A stretch of DNA of 5,331 nt from Negativicutes bacterium (GCA_018058445.1 JAGOZY010000099.1:1-5331), one strand, 5' to 3'. Shown: positions 1-5,239, counted from the stretch's first letter. Numbers and translations: made by a program. Notes: a model not told the origin generated them from the letters alone.

Positions 1-427
1 CGCCACCAATGCTACTTAATGCAAAAGGGAGTACAAAGAAAAAGGCGCCTAGAGCAGGTACGCCTAAGAAAGTAGTCGCGATGGGTACAGAGACGAGACT
101 GCCGATAATTCCTGTTCCAACCACTTCTCCAGCAATTGCCCAGCCAATTTTCTTTGTTTTTTTATAAGCGTAGCCAGCTAAAAAAGCTCCGAACAAACTG
201 CCGGGAAAAGCGAGAAGTGACCCTGTGCCCAATAAAAAGCGAAGCGTCGAAATGAGAAAGGCGCTACTTACGCTGTAAGAAAGGCCAAGCCAAGCTGCGA
301 TGAGAATATTTAGAGCACTTTGAACCGGAAAACAACGTGAAGCACCGACAGGAATTGCGATTAGATGAGCGGAAAGAACTCCAATAGCGATTAATAGAGC
401 AGTCAGGGTCATTTTACGAATCGGCAT
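1..427 (-). CDS. thiW: ThiW, thiazole-type ECF transporter S component (partial, C-terminus missing)
   Basis: Hydrophobic membrane protein of which the first 142 residues are visible; it runs off the left edge of the window. It resembles ThiW, the substrate-binding membrane subunit predicted to import the thiazole half of thiamin (hydroxyethylthiazole) with a shared energy-coupling-factor ATPase module. Family-like stretches are FPVQ at residues 33-36, R63 followed by LLGTGSLLAFPGS (64-76), and GEVVGTGIIGS (100-110). About four to five membrane segments are visible, and a basic KKTKK loop lies at 89-93. The ATG start is supported by an AGAAGG ribosome binding site (434-439) six bases upstream. 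The gene begins 15 bases after the cytX stop, so both are probably cotranscribed behind the TPP riboswitch. No Ecf ATPase genes are in the window, as expected for group II S components, which share a module encoded elsewhere. The thiazole substrate rests on family and genomic context, not on sequence alone. Confidence 0.88.
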   Translation of the reverse strand, partial: MPIRKMTLTALLIAIGVLSAHLIAIPVGASRCFPVQSALNILIAAWLGLSYSVSSAFLISTLRFLLGTGSLLAFPGSLFGAFLAGYAYKKTKKIGWAIAGEVVGTGIIGSLVSVPIATTFLGVPALGAFFFVLPFALSSIGG

Positions 428-442
428 AATAAACCTTCTTTC

Positions 443-1657
443 CTAAATGGATTTTCGCCAGAGAAATGGCGATTTTCCCAAGAAATAATAAAGAATTCCA
501 GTGATAAGAATGATCGGAAGGGTAGAGCCCCAATCCCAATTTAGGCTTAAAAGATAATGATAGAGGGAAAGCCCGACGAACCATGTAGCAAAAGCACTAA
601 CATTGAGAATGAGGGTGTTGTCAGTTTCGCGTTTTTTATGGATAAAATAGTCCACAAACAAGATGGTGAAGAGCGGAACGAAGACCGAGCCAATGATGAG
701 GAGAAAGTTCTCATACTGATCCATATTTGCCCAGAGAGCTAATAGAATACCGATCACCGTGACTCCGAGAGCGGAACTTTTTTCCGGCATCTTAGGCCAC
801 AGATGGGAAAGACAAACACCGGCAGAATAGGCATCAAGGAATGTTGTGGTAACTGTAGAAAGAAGTAAAATGCCTAAAGCGGATAGACCGAGCTTAGCAG
901 CGAGCATCATGGCTGGAAGATCGGAGCTCCCGGCGATGATAGCCAGACCTAAACCGATGACGTACATCCAAGAACTTCCGAGAAAATATCCGAGTCCACT
1001 TCCAAAAGTAGCACTTGATTTATTTTTTGCAAAGCGGGTATAGTCCGCAATCAAAGGCACCCAGGAAAGAGGCATAACCAAACTAAGCTCAAGACCTAGA
1101 CCAAAGGGAAGGCCATTTGTTGCAGGTGCATCGAGCAGTATTTGTCCTTGTCCATAGAAAAGTGCCCAGCTCAAAGATAACGTGAGAATTGCTAGCAGCC
1201 CCACAGCCCCCATATTTAAGCTTTTCCAGCTTCCTTTGGGGCCAAGCCAAATCCAAAGAAAAACTAAGCCACCGACGACCCAAACCCAAAGAGTCTGATC
1301 ACCGAATTTCCATAGAGACTGGCTGAGAACTTCTAAGGACTGAGCCGCTGACAAGATCATGATGGCTGTCCAACCAATTAATTGAAGTATGTTTAAAAAA
1401 GAAAACAATCGAGATCCGATGGAACCAAAAGTTAAGCCTGTGGAGGCAATGGCTGGGAGCTTAGATTCAAATCCAATCCGGCCTGCTAAAATCAAAAAAC
1501 TTGTACCAATTAAATGACCCAAAATAATAGCGAATAACCCGCGCATAAAGCCAAGGGGGGCTAGGATTCCGCCTGCGAGAATTTCGGTGATCGAGATGGC
1601 AGCGCCAAACCAGAGAGTAAATAAGTGGCGAGTTGATAGTAGAGTCTGTTGATTCAT
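443..1657 (-). CDS. cytX: CytX, hydroxymethylpyrimidine/cytosine-type NCS1 transporter
   Basis: Polytopic membrane protein of 404 residues from the nucleobase:cation symporter-1 family, matching the CytX subgroup that is assigned to uptake of hydroxymethylpyrimidine, the pyrimidine half of thiamin. Characteristic stretches are WFGAAISITEI near the N-terminus (16-26), MPLSWVPLIADYTR (195-208) and STVTTTFLDAYSAG (267-280), within roughly 11-12 hydrophobic segments; the length is normal for the family. I chose the ATG at 1657 because a GGAAAGGGG ribosome binding site lies seven bases upstream and the homologous region begins immediately after it. An upstream in-frame ATG at 1726 would add 23 polar residues and would start inside the riboswitch terminator hairpin, so it was rejected. 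The gene follows a TPP aptamer and precedes thiW by 15 bases, which supports thiamin-precursor transport over general cytosine uptake. The exact substrate is inferred from family and regulation. Confidence 0.92.
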   Translation of the reverse strand: MNQQTLLSTRHLFTLWFGAAISITEILAGGILAPLGFMRGLFAIILGHLIGTSFLILAGRIGFESKLPAIASTGLTFGSIGSRLFSFLNILQLIGWTAIMILSAAQSLEVLSQSLWKFGDQTLWVWVVGGLVFLWIWLGPKGSWKSLNMGAVGLLAILTLSLSWALFYGQGQILLDAPATNGLPFGLGLELSLVMPLSWVPLIADYTRFAKNKSSATFGSGLGYFLGSSWMYVIGLGLAIIAGSSDLPAMMLAAKLGLSALGILLLSTVTTTFLDAYSAGVCLSHLWPKMPEKSSALGVTVIGILLALWANMDQYENFLLIIGSVFVPLFTILFVDYFIHKKRETDNTLILNVSAFATWFVGLSLYHYLLSLNWDWGSTLPIILITGILYYFLGKSPFLWRKSI

Positions 1658-1710
1658 GAGAAAACCCCTTTCCAATTTTGGGCGTGACTTTGTTTTTTGT
1701 TTAAGCGAAC

Positions 1711-1742
1711 AATAAAATAAGCCCATTCTCGAAAGAATGCGC
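1711..1742 (-). terminator. Terminator hairpin of the TPP riboswitch expression platform
   Basis: On the minus strand, CATTCT and AGAATG form a perfect six-pair stem closed by a TTCG tetraloop. GC/GC pairs flank it beyond one G-G mismatch, and a T-rich tail (TTATTTTATT) follows. It sits between the TPP aptamer and cytX, about 50 bases upstream of the cytX ribosome binding site, so control by premature termination is more likely than ribosome-site masking. The 5' arm GCATT (plus-strand 1736-1740) can instead pair with AATGC upstream (1752-1756), a possible antiterminator. The tail is interrupted by A residues, so termination may be incomplete. Confidence 0.65.
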
Positions 1743-1768
1743 TTTAATCTGGCATTGTGCCTTTGAAC

Positions 1769-1862
1769 GCTTTCCTACGCTGGTATCAACCAGATCAGGT
1801 TCAAGGGTCACAGAATTAGGGTTCTGTATCTCAGTCGGCCTAGATATTCCGACCCCCCTAGC
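1769..1862 (-). promoter_or_regulatory. TPP riboswitch aptamer (THI box)
   Basis: Read on the minus strand, this region contains the conserved blocks of the thiamin pyrophosphate aptamer in order. These are a GGGGGG-containing P1/P2 5' side, a variable GTCGG...CCGAC helix, the CTGAGA signature (plus-strand 1829-1834), and an ACAGAA...TTCTGT hairpin (P3a). They are followed by ACCCTTGAACCTGATCTGG, a GATACCAGCGTAGGAAAG closing block, and a short GCT/AGC P1 pairing. The accessory P3a hairpin is common in Firmicutes. It lies upstream of cytX-thiW, whose products import thiamin precursors. Binding of TPP is expected to favour the downstream terminator and turn the operon off. The identification is very secure from the consensus blocks; the direction of control is inferred from the downstream hairpin. 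Confidence 0.96.
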
Positions 1863-1870
1863 TTGCATGG

Positions 1871-1909
1871 GCTAATCATGGTTTGCAGTCATTTGGCAAA
1901 CCTGTTAGC
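1871..1909. repeat. Nested inverted repeat upstream of the TPP aptamer
   Basis: Two nested perfect inverted repeats share one centre. The inner is GGTTTGC/GCAAACC (1880-1886 and 1896-1902) around a nine-base loop, and the outer is GCTAA/TTAGC (1871-1875 and 1905-1909). The arms are separated by short unpaired bases (four on one side, two on the other). No T-tract follows on either strand, so it does not look like a terminator. It lies only eight bases 5' of the aptamer and just downstream of a candidate minus-strand -10 box, so it would form the very 5' end of the cytX-thiW transcript. It could be a protective 5' stem-loop, an operator, or an accessory to the riboswitch. Confidence 0.55.
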
Positions 1910-1917
1910 TTTCTGCT

Positions 1918-1946
1918 ATGATATTTGATTTTACTTTTTTAAAATG
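1918..1946 (-). promoter_or_regulatory. Candidate promoter of the cytX-thiW operon (weak -35)
   Basis: On the minus strand, TATCAT (1918-1923) matches the -10 consensus at five of six positions within an AT-rich tract. The hexamer 17 bases upstream, CATTTT (1941-1946), is a poor -35. The predicted start of transcription would be near 1911, just before the nested inverted repeat. No better -35/-10 pair was found between the aptamer and the divergent gene. Confidence 0.3.
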
Positions 1947-2113
1947 TTATTTCCGTTTAATAAAAACAGAGAATAAATTTAATCTAATCATAAATCATTT
2001 TGGAAAGTCTTGCAACTAGGGGCTTTAAGATGTCCGCAGAAAGAGCTAAAAACCTCCCTTGATTCCTTTAGACACAAGGGGTTTGGTGTGTTTTGAGAGA
2101 GGGGTTTTTGCAA
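1924..2113. other. AT-rich divergent intergenic region with one weak hairpin
   Basis: This is the gene-free stretch between the cytX-thiW regulatory region and the promoter of the 3D-domain gene. The left part is very AT-rich. One imperfect stem-loop is visible: CCCTTG (2056-2061) pairs with CAAGGG (2075-2080), extended by AAAC/GTTT (2050-2053 and 2081-2084) across a two-base bulge. On the minus strand it would be followed by GGTTTTTAG and might act as a weak terminator of antisense transcription. I recognise no riboswitch consensus and no plausible ORF with a ribosome binding site here. Confidence 0.4.
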
Positions 2114-2142
2114 TTGACCTGTGTTCCATGATAAGATAAAAA
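2114..2142 (+). promoter_or_regulatory. Candidate sigma-A-type promoter of the 3D-domain gene
   Basis: TTGACC (2114-2119, five of six to the -35 consensus) is separated by 17 bases from TAAAAA (2137-2142, four of six to the -10 consensus). Transcription would begin near 2149, leaving a leader of about 25 bases that contains the AGGAGG site at 2160. Confidence 0.5.
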
Positions 2143-2159
2143 ATATAGTTTTTTGAATG

Positions 2160-2165
2160 AGGAGG
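2160..2165 (+). promoter_or_regulatory. Ribosome binding site that fixes the TTG start at 2174
   Basis: AGGAGG, a full anti-Shine-Dalgarno match, ends eight bases before the TTG at 2174. An upstream in-frame TTG at 2153 lies before this site and has no ribosome binding site of its own. The downstream TTG is therefore the likely start, and it also yields a compact, textbook signal peptide. Confidence 0.8.
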
Positions 2166-2173
2166 GTGAGATT

Positions 2174-2830
2174 TTGGGGAAAGAGATAAGTAAGGTTTTT
2201 TTATTTCTAGCTTTAATCCTAGCACCTGCGCTTAGTTATGCCAGTGACGTGACGGTAACCAATGAAGTAGCTCCGATCGCTTCGGAGGAAGCTCCGGCAA
2301 TTGACGCGTGGAGTTTGGGTCATGGAAGTCGAGGGTCGGAAGTTCATCAACTTCAACAATCTTTAGCTCAAATGGGCTTTTTAGCTTCTCCTGCTGATGG
2401 TGTATTTGGCAATCAAACTGAGCAAGCAGTCCGCAAGGCTCAGCGAAATTTAGGTATGGATGAAAATGGTCTTTGTGACCGTCGGTTAGTGGAAGGGCTA
2501 CGTCGTATGAACGATACACCGCCAAGTCGTAGCGGAAGTAGTGTACGAGCTCGCCAAGTTTTGACCATGGAAGCGACAGCGTATACTCGTCATGATGCAG
2601 GAGTTGGCGGAATCACAGCAGGTGGAAATCCGATGCGCCGCGGATTGGTCGCGACGGACCCTCGCATTATCCCCATGGGAACTCGCTTATATATTGAAGG
2701 ATATGGCTATGCGATTGCTGATGACACAGGTGGAGCGATTCGAGGCCACAAAATTGATTTGGCTGTAGACACTCTGACCGAGGCTTATCAAATTGGCCGC
2801 CGGCAAATGACCGTTTATATTTTAGAATAA
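2174..2830 (+). CDS. Exported peptidoglycan-binding and 3D-domain protein (likely wall-active enzyme)
   Basis: Predicted secreted protein of 218 residues. Residues 1-23 form a signal peptide (basic GKEISK, hydrophobic core, SYA before SD as the likely signal peptidase I site). Residues about 46-110 match the peptidoglycan-binding type 1 fold, with GSRGSEVHQLQQSLAQMGF followed by DGVFGNQTEQAV. After a Ser/Arg-rich linker (115-127), residues about 130-218 form a 3D domain with ATAYT, ATDPRIIPMGT, ADDTGGAIRGHKIDL. The three family aspartates are probably D162, D184 and D195. Related proteins (B. subtilis YocH, YuiC, RpfB-type) are lytic-transglycosylase-like wall enzymes of the double-psi beta-barrel type, so the product probably acts on peptidoglycan outside the membrane. 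All key motifs look intact. The start is a TTG preceded by AGGAGG. It has its own promoter candidate and a strong terminator, so it appears monocistronic. The precise cleavage activity is not established by sequence. Confidence 0.92.
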   Translation: MGKEISKVFLFLALILAPALSYASDVTVTNEVAPIASEEAPAIDAWSLGHGSRGSEVHQLQQSLAQMGFLASPADGVFGNQTEQAVRKAQRNLGMDENGLCDRRLVEGLRRMNDTPPSRSGSSVRARQVLTMEATAYTRHDAGVGGITAGGNPMRRGLVATDPRIIPMGTRLYIEGYGYAIADDTGGAIRGHKIDLAVDTLTEAYQIGRRQMTVYILE

Positions 2831-2850
2831 AGAAGGTTGGACAAGTAATT

Positions 2851-2880
2851 AAAAGAGAAGGCAATTGTCTTCTCTTTTTT
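2851..2880 (+). terminator. Rho-independent terminator after the 3D-domain gene
   Basis: A perfect ten-pair stem, AAAAGAGAAG with CTTCTCTTTT, encloses an eight-base GCAATTGT loop and ends in a run of T residues, 20 bases after the stop codon. It separates this gene from lplT. The A-rich 5' arm could also let it work on the opposite strand. Confidence 0.88.
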
Positions 2881-2903
2881 GCTTTGTACTGCTAGTGAAG
2901 ATA

Positions 2904-2933
2904 TTGCTTCTACTTTGTTTTGTAAGCTATACT
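2904..2933 (+). promoter_or_regulatory. Candidate promoter of lplT
   Basis: TATACT (2928-2933) matches the -10 consensus at five of six positions. TTGCTT (2904-2909) lies 18 bases upstream as a partial -35. It sits between the upstream terminator and the lplT ribosome binding site, which fits independent transcription of lplT with a leader of roughly 25-30 bases. Confidence 0.45.
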
Positions 2934-2967
2934 CAACATAGAGATACAGAATCAAAGGAGAAAATTG

Positions 2968-4146
2968 ATGAGAATAAGTCCGCTATCTATGCTCGTTGGA
3001 GGGCAGTTTTTTAGCGCTTTTGCTGATAATATGGCCTTTTTTCTTGTTGCCGCAGCAGTGACAAAATATGGTTATCCAGCTTGGTACTTGCCAGGCGCTA
3101 TGGGTATTTACTTTGCTATCTATGTGCTGGTATCACCTTGGGCAGGATGTCTGGCAGAACGCTTTCCCAAAGGGAGAATGTTTGTCATTGCTAATGCCTG
3201 TAAGGCGTTATTCTTTGTGGCGATTGCCTTGAGGCTGGACCCGATGTATGCTTACATTTTTTTTGGAATCGGATCGGTTCTTTATAGCCCAGCCAAATAT
3301 GGCATCCTTCCCTTTTTATGCAAAGGCGAAAAAGAATTAATTCGGGGCAACTCTTTTGTTGAGGGTAGCACAATTATTGCTATTATTCTGGGAACTGTCA
3401 TCGGTAGCAAGCTAAGTGATCAAGGGATTTTTCTAACCTGCGTCATTGCGCTAGCCCTTCTCTTCGTTGGAACAATTCTTGTAGGGATGCTACCACGAAC
3501 GCCCACCGTGAGTGGTGAGGTCTTCAAGGACAGCTTGGCCCATTTTTTTGAAGATTTGAAGTTTTTTATGACCCATCGGGATGGCGGATTTTTCTCTGTT
3601 TTTGGGTCGGTGATTTTTTGGATGGCGACTCGAGTACTCCAAACGTTACTTTTTGTTTGGGTTCCTCTTGTTCTTGGCTTAGAAGGGAACGAGCCGGTTG
3701 GTATTTTAACTGGTGTTAGTGCTGTCGGAACGGTATGCGGCGCATTATTGGCCCCGCGTCTTGTTTCTTATTGGCAGGGAAGCCGAATGATTGGTATTGG
3801 TCTTTTGATGGGTGTTGGAATCTTAGGCATTGGATTTATAGACAATCATATTCTCCTTGGCATTGCCCTGTTTTTCATTGGATTTTTAGGTGGTCTGTAT
3901 TTAATTCCGCTAAATGCGTTAAATGAGCACGTTGGAGCAACTCGAATGGGAGCTGGTCGAGCCGTTGCCGTTCAAAATTTTATGGAAAATCTTTGTACTG
4001 GAATTGCAGTGACTGCTTATACTTTCGCGATGGAGCGAGGCGCTTCGCCACAAACGATACTCTGGGCCATTGGTCTGGGATTGATCCTCTTTTTATTGGC
4101 TCTTTGGCCATATCGAACACAGGAGACCGATCGAGATGAAGCATAA
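2968..4146 (+). CDS. lplT: LplT-like lysophospholipid transporter (MFS)
   Basis: Integral membrane protein of 392 residues, close to the 397 of E. coli LplT, with about 12 hydrophobic segments. Residues 13-21 (QFFSAFADN), SPAKYGIL (107-114), GNSFVEGSTIIAIILG (127-142), FVWVPLVLG (229-237), IPLNALNE (313-320) and GAGRAVAVQNFMEN (328-341) align with the same blocks in LplT, so the family call is firm. LplT flips lysophospholipids, chiefly lysophosphatidylethanolamine, across the inner membrane so that the acyltransferase Aas can re-acylate them. No aas gene or fused acyltransferase domain is present here: the protein ends shortly after the last membrane helix with a short charged tail. The start is the ATG at 2968, seven bases after an AAAGGAG site; the adjacent TTG at 2965 is too close to it. 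Terminators on both sides suggest a single-gene unit. The transported lipid in this organism is inferred from the family. Confidence 0.93.
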   Translation: MRISPLSMLVGGQFFSAFADNMAFFLVAAAVTKYGYPAWYLPGAMGIYFAIYVLVSPWAGCLAERFPKGRMFVIANACKALFFVAIALRLDPMYAYIFFGIGSVLYSPAKYGILPFLCKGEKELIRGNSFVEGSTIIAIILGTVIGSKLSDQGIFLTCVIALALLFVGTILVGMLPRTPTVSGEVFKDSLAHFFEDLKFFMTHRDGGFFSVFGSVIFWMATRVLQTLLFVWVPLVLGLEGNEPVGILTGVSAVGTVCGALLAPRLVSYWQGSRMIGIGLLMGVGILGIGFIDNHILLGIALFFIGFLGGLYLIPLNALNEHVGATRMGAGRAVAVQNFMENLCTGIAVTAYTFAMERGASPQTILWAIGLGLILFLLALWPYRTQETDRDEA

Positions 4147-4149
4147 AGT

Positions 4150-4177
4150 AAAAAAGAACAGCTTTTGTGTCTTTTTT
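4150..4177 (+). terminator. Weak terminator after lplT
   Basis: AAAAAAGA(A)CA pairs with TGTCTTTTTT across a short GCTTTTG loop, with one bulged A. It begins three bases after the lplT stop and ends in six T residues. The stem is mostly A-T, so some read-through into the next gene is plausible. Confidence 0.5.
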
Positions 4178-4187
4178 ATGAACAATA

Positions 4188-4217
4188 TTGCCTGAGTGAA
4201 GGGATTAGCTCTTAAAT
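4188..4217 (+). promoter_or_regulatory. Possible promoter of the YD-like secreted protein gene
   Basis: TTGCCT (4188-4193) and TTAAAT (4212-4217) are spaced by 18 bases and match the consensus only partly. They lie in the 124-base gap between lplT and the next gene. The assignment is weak; transcription could also come by read-through from lplT. Confidence 0.22.
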
Positions 4218-4270
4218 AATGAATGAAGAAGAGAATAGCTTAGTTGCTCTGTGTTAAAGGAGAGACGTGT

Positions 4271-5047
4271 ATGAAGAAGTGGATAACTTTGGGATTGGCA
4301 TTAGTCCTATTTACGGGGGTTTGTTCTGCGGAAAGCGAAATGAACAAATTGGAAGTAGAAGGGCCTGTAAAAAATTTGATTGTCTGGCGTGAAGTCGGTG
4401 GGCAAGTTAACGGCGAAAAGAAAGTGTATGAATTTTCCCGTGAAGGCTCACTCGAAAAGATGCAAAAGCGGCTTAACGCAGTTCCTATGGAAAATACCTC
4501 CTATGATCACCGAGAAAGACCGACAAAAATTTCCGGTATGACTGGTGATGATCAGATGCTTTTTGTGTATGAAGAAGGAGCCCAAAGCTTCTCAGCGACA
4601 AAAAATGGAAAAAGGCAATTAGAGGGAAAACTGAATGAGCAAGGAAAACCTCTTGTTGTCAAAATCTTGTCAGAAAAAGACCAAACGTTACTTGGGGAAC
4701 AGCATTTTGAATATGATGGTCGGGGCAACGAAGTAGTGGCGTCTTTTTTCAAAGCTGACCAAACGGGAACGCTCCAATTGGGTGCAGTGACAAAGCGTGT
4801 GTTTAATGAAAAAAATCAAAAGATCAGTGAGACGATTACTCGCGGTTCACAAAGTTTCTCCAGCGAGTATTTTTACACAGAAAAAGGATTTCTTGAGAAA
4901 GTCTTAGCAACGAATGCTGCTGGCAAACAAGTTGAGTACCAATTTAAATATGAAAAATTAGATAAACAAGGTAACTGGTTAGAACGTTCTTGTATTAAAG
5001 CTGGAACCGTTGTTTTCGTTGAAAAGCACCAACTAGGTTACTACTAA
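4271..5047 (+). CDS. Exported protein with degenerate YD-like beta repeats, function unknown
   Basis: Predicted exported protein of 258 residues that I cannot assign to a named family. Residues 1-20 form a signal peptide (MKKW, hydrophobic core, CSA before ES). The Cys at 18 is not in a lipobox, so a lipoprotein is unlikely. The mature part is polar and lysine/glutamate-rich, with no further membrane segment. It is built from about eight units of 21-30 residues, each an aromatic strand, a turn with Asp/Asn/Gly, then a second strand. Units begin near 53 (YEFSREGS), 77, 98, 120 (KLNEQGK), 146 (FEYDGRGNEV), 176, 200 (YFYTEKGF) and 225 (FKYEKLDKQGNW). The pattern recalls single YD/RHS-type repeats, especially the last unit with its GNW. 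There is no RHS core or toxin domain, and the length is far below Rhs or WapA. The ATG follows an AGGAGA site by seven bases. It is probably a periplasmic or surface beta-repeat protein. It ends at a strong terminator. Confidence 0.85.
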   Translation: MKKWITLGLALVLFTGVCSAESEMNKLEVEGPVKNLIVWREVGGQVNGEKKVYEFSREGSLEKMQKRLNAVPMENTSYDHRERPTKISGMTGDDQMLFVYEEGAQSFSATKNGKRQLEGKLNEQGKPLVVKILSEKDQTLLGEQHFEYDGRGNEVVASFFKADQTGTLQLGAVTKRVFNEKNQKISETITRGSQSFSSEYFYTEKGFLEKVLATNAAGKQVEYQFKYEKLDKQGNWLERSCIKAGTVVFVEKHQLGYY

Positions 5048-5059
5048 TCTCTTCAAGCT

Positions 5060-5091
5060 AAAAAGCGCAATTCATGAATTGCGCTTTTTTT
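5060..5091 (+). terminator. Strong terminator, perfectly palindromic
   Basis: The 20-base core at 5065-5084 (GCGCAATTC and its exact complement) is its own reverse complement, flanked by an A5 run on the left and a T7 run on the right. It begins 12 bases after the stop of the secreted-protein gene. Because A and T runs flank it symmetrically, it could terminate transcription on either strand. Confidence 0.92.
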
Positions 5092-5119
5092 ATTTTAATT
5101 AAAAATTATTTTTTGCAGG

Positions 5120-5142
5120 ATTCCGAGTGGATTACACGGAAT
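5120..5142. repeat. Inverted repeat in the leader of the last gene
   Basis: ATTCCG (5120-5125) and CGGAAT (5137-5142) are perfect inverted arms; inside, an A-A mismatch is followed by a GT/AC pairing around a five-base loop. The repeat lies about 30 bases after the preceding terminator and about 135 bases before the start of the next gene. No T-tract follows. It could be a leader hairpin or a protein-binding palindrome; I recognise no named family. Confidence 0.35.
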
Positions 5143-5197
5143 TAACCTATTAATGAGAATCTTTGAGAAAGCCGAGGTTTTTGGAGGATTTGGAAGC

Positions 5198-5239
5198 ATG
5201 GAGGATAAAGAAAATGGAAGAATGTTGTTGCTCCTTTGA
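5198..5239 (+). other. Possible 13-codon leader ORF ending in four leucine codons
   Basis: ATG at 5198 is preceded at ten bases by GGAGG (5183-5187) and encodes MEDKENGRMLLLL before TGA. The ORF closes 39 bases before the downstream membrane-protein start. Four consecutive leucine codons (TTG, TTG, CTC, CTT) before a stop recall a leader peptide. However, no terminator or antiterminator pair is visible between it and the next gene, only the short palindrome TAAGATCTTA. Such a short ORF may be chance. Confidence 0.15.

Noticed and set aside
557..742. Plus-strand open frames inside cytX (this one and 846-1043).
   Set aside because: They are antisense to a conserved transporter and show no protein-family features.
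1658..1726. N-terminal extension of cytX from an upstream ATG (23 extra residues).
   Set aside because: That ATG lies within the riboswitch terminator hairpin, has no ribosome binding site, and the extra residues are polar and unlike the family; the ATG at 1657 has a good site and begins the homologous region.
1940..2113. A c-di-AMP (ydaO) or c-di-GMP riboswitch upstream of the wall-protein gene.
   Set aside because: Such riboswitches do occur before wall hydrolase genes, but none of their conserved sequence blocks could be found here.
2153..2173. Upstream TTG start for the 3D-domain protein.
   Set aside because: The AGGAGG site lies downstream of this codon and correctly spaced for the TTG at 2174; the extension would also place acidic residues before the signal peptide.
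2232..2525. 97-codon minus-strand open frame inside the 3D-domain gene.
   Set aside because: It is antisense to a well-supported domain protein, lacks a convincing ribosome binding site and shows no recognisable protein features.
4244..4270. Upstream TTG start for the exported repeat protein.
   Set aside because: It has no ribosome binding site and would overlap the AGGAGA site that serves the ATG at 4271; the shorter form gives a standard signal peptide.
4310..4330. Lipobox at the end of the signal peptide (Cys18).
   Set aside because: The residues before the cysteine are T-G-V, which does not fit the usual L-[AS]-[GA]-C pattern; a signal peptidase I site after CSA fits better.
4271..5047. 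Rhs/WapA-type polymorphic toxin or its immunity partner.
   Set aside because: The repeats are degenerate and the protein is far too short, with no RHS core motif, no variable C-terminal toxin and no small immunity gene downstream.
5153..5197. Longer 28-codon version of the small ORF starting at 5153.
   Set aside because: No ribosome binding site precedes that ATG; only the internal ATG at 5198 has one.
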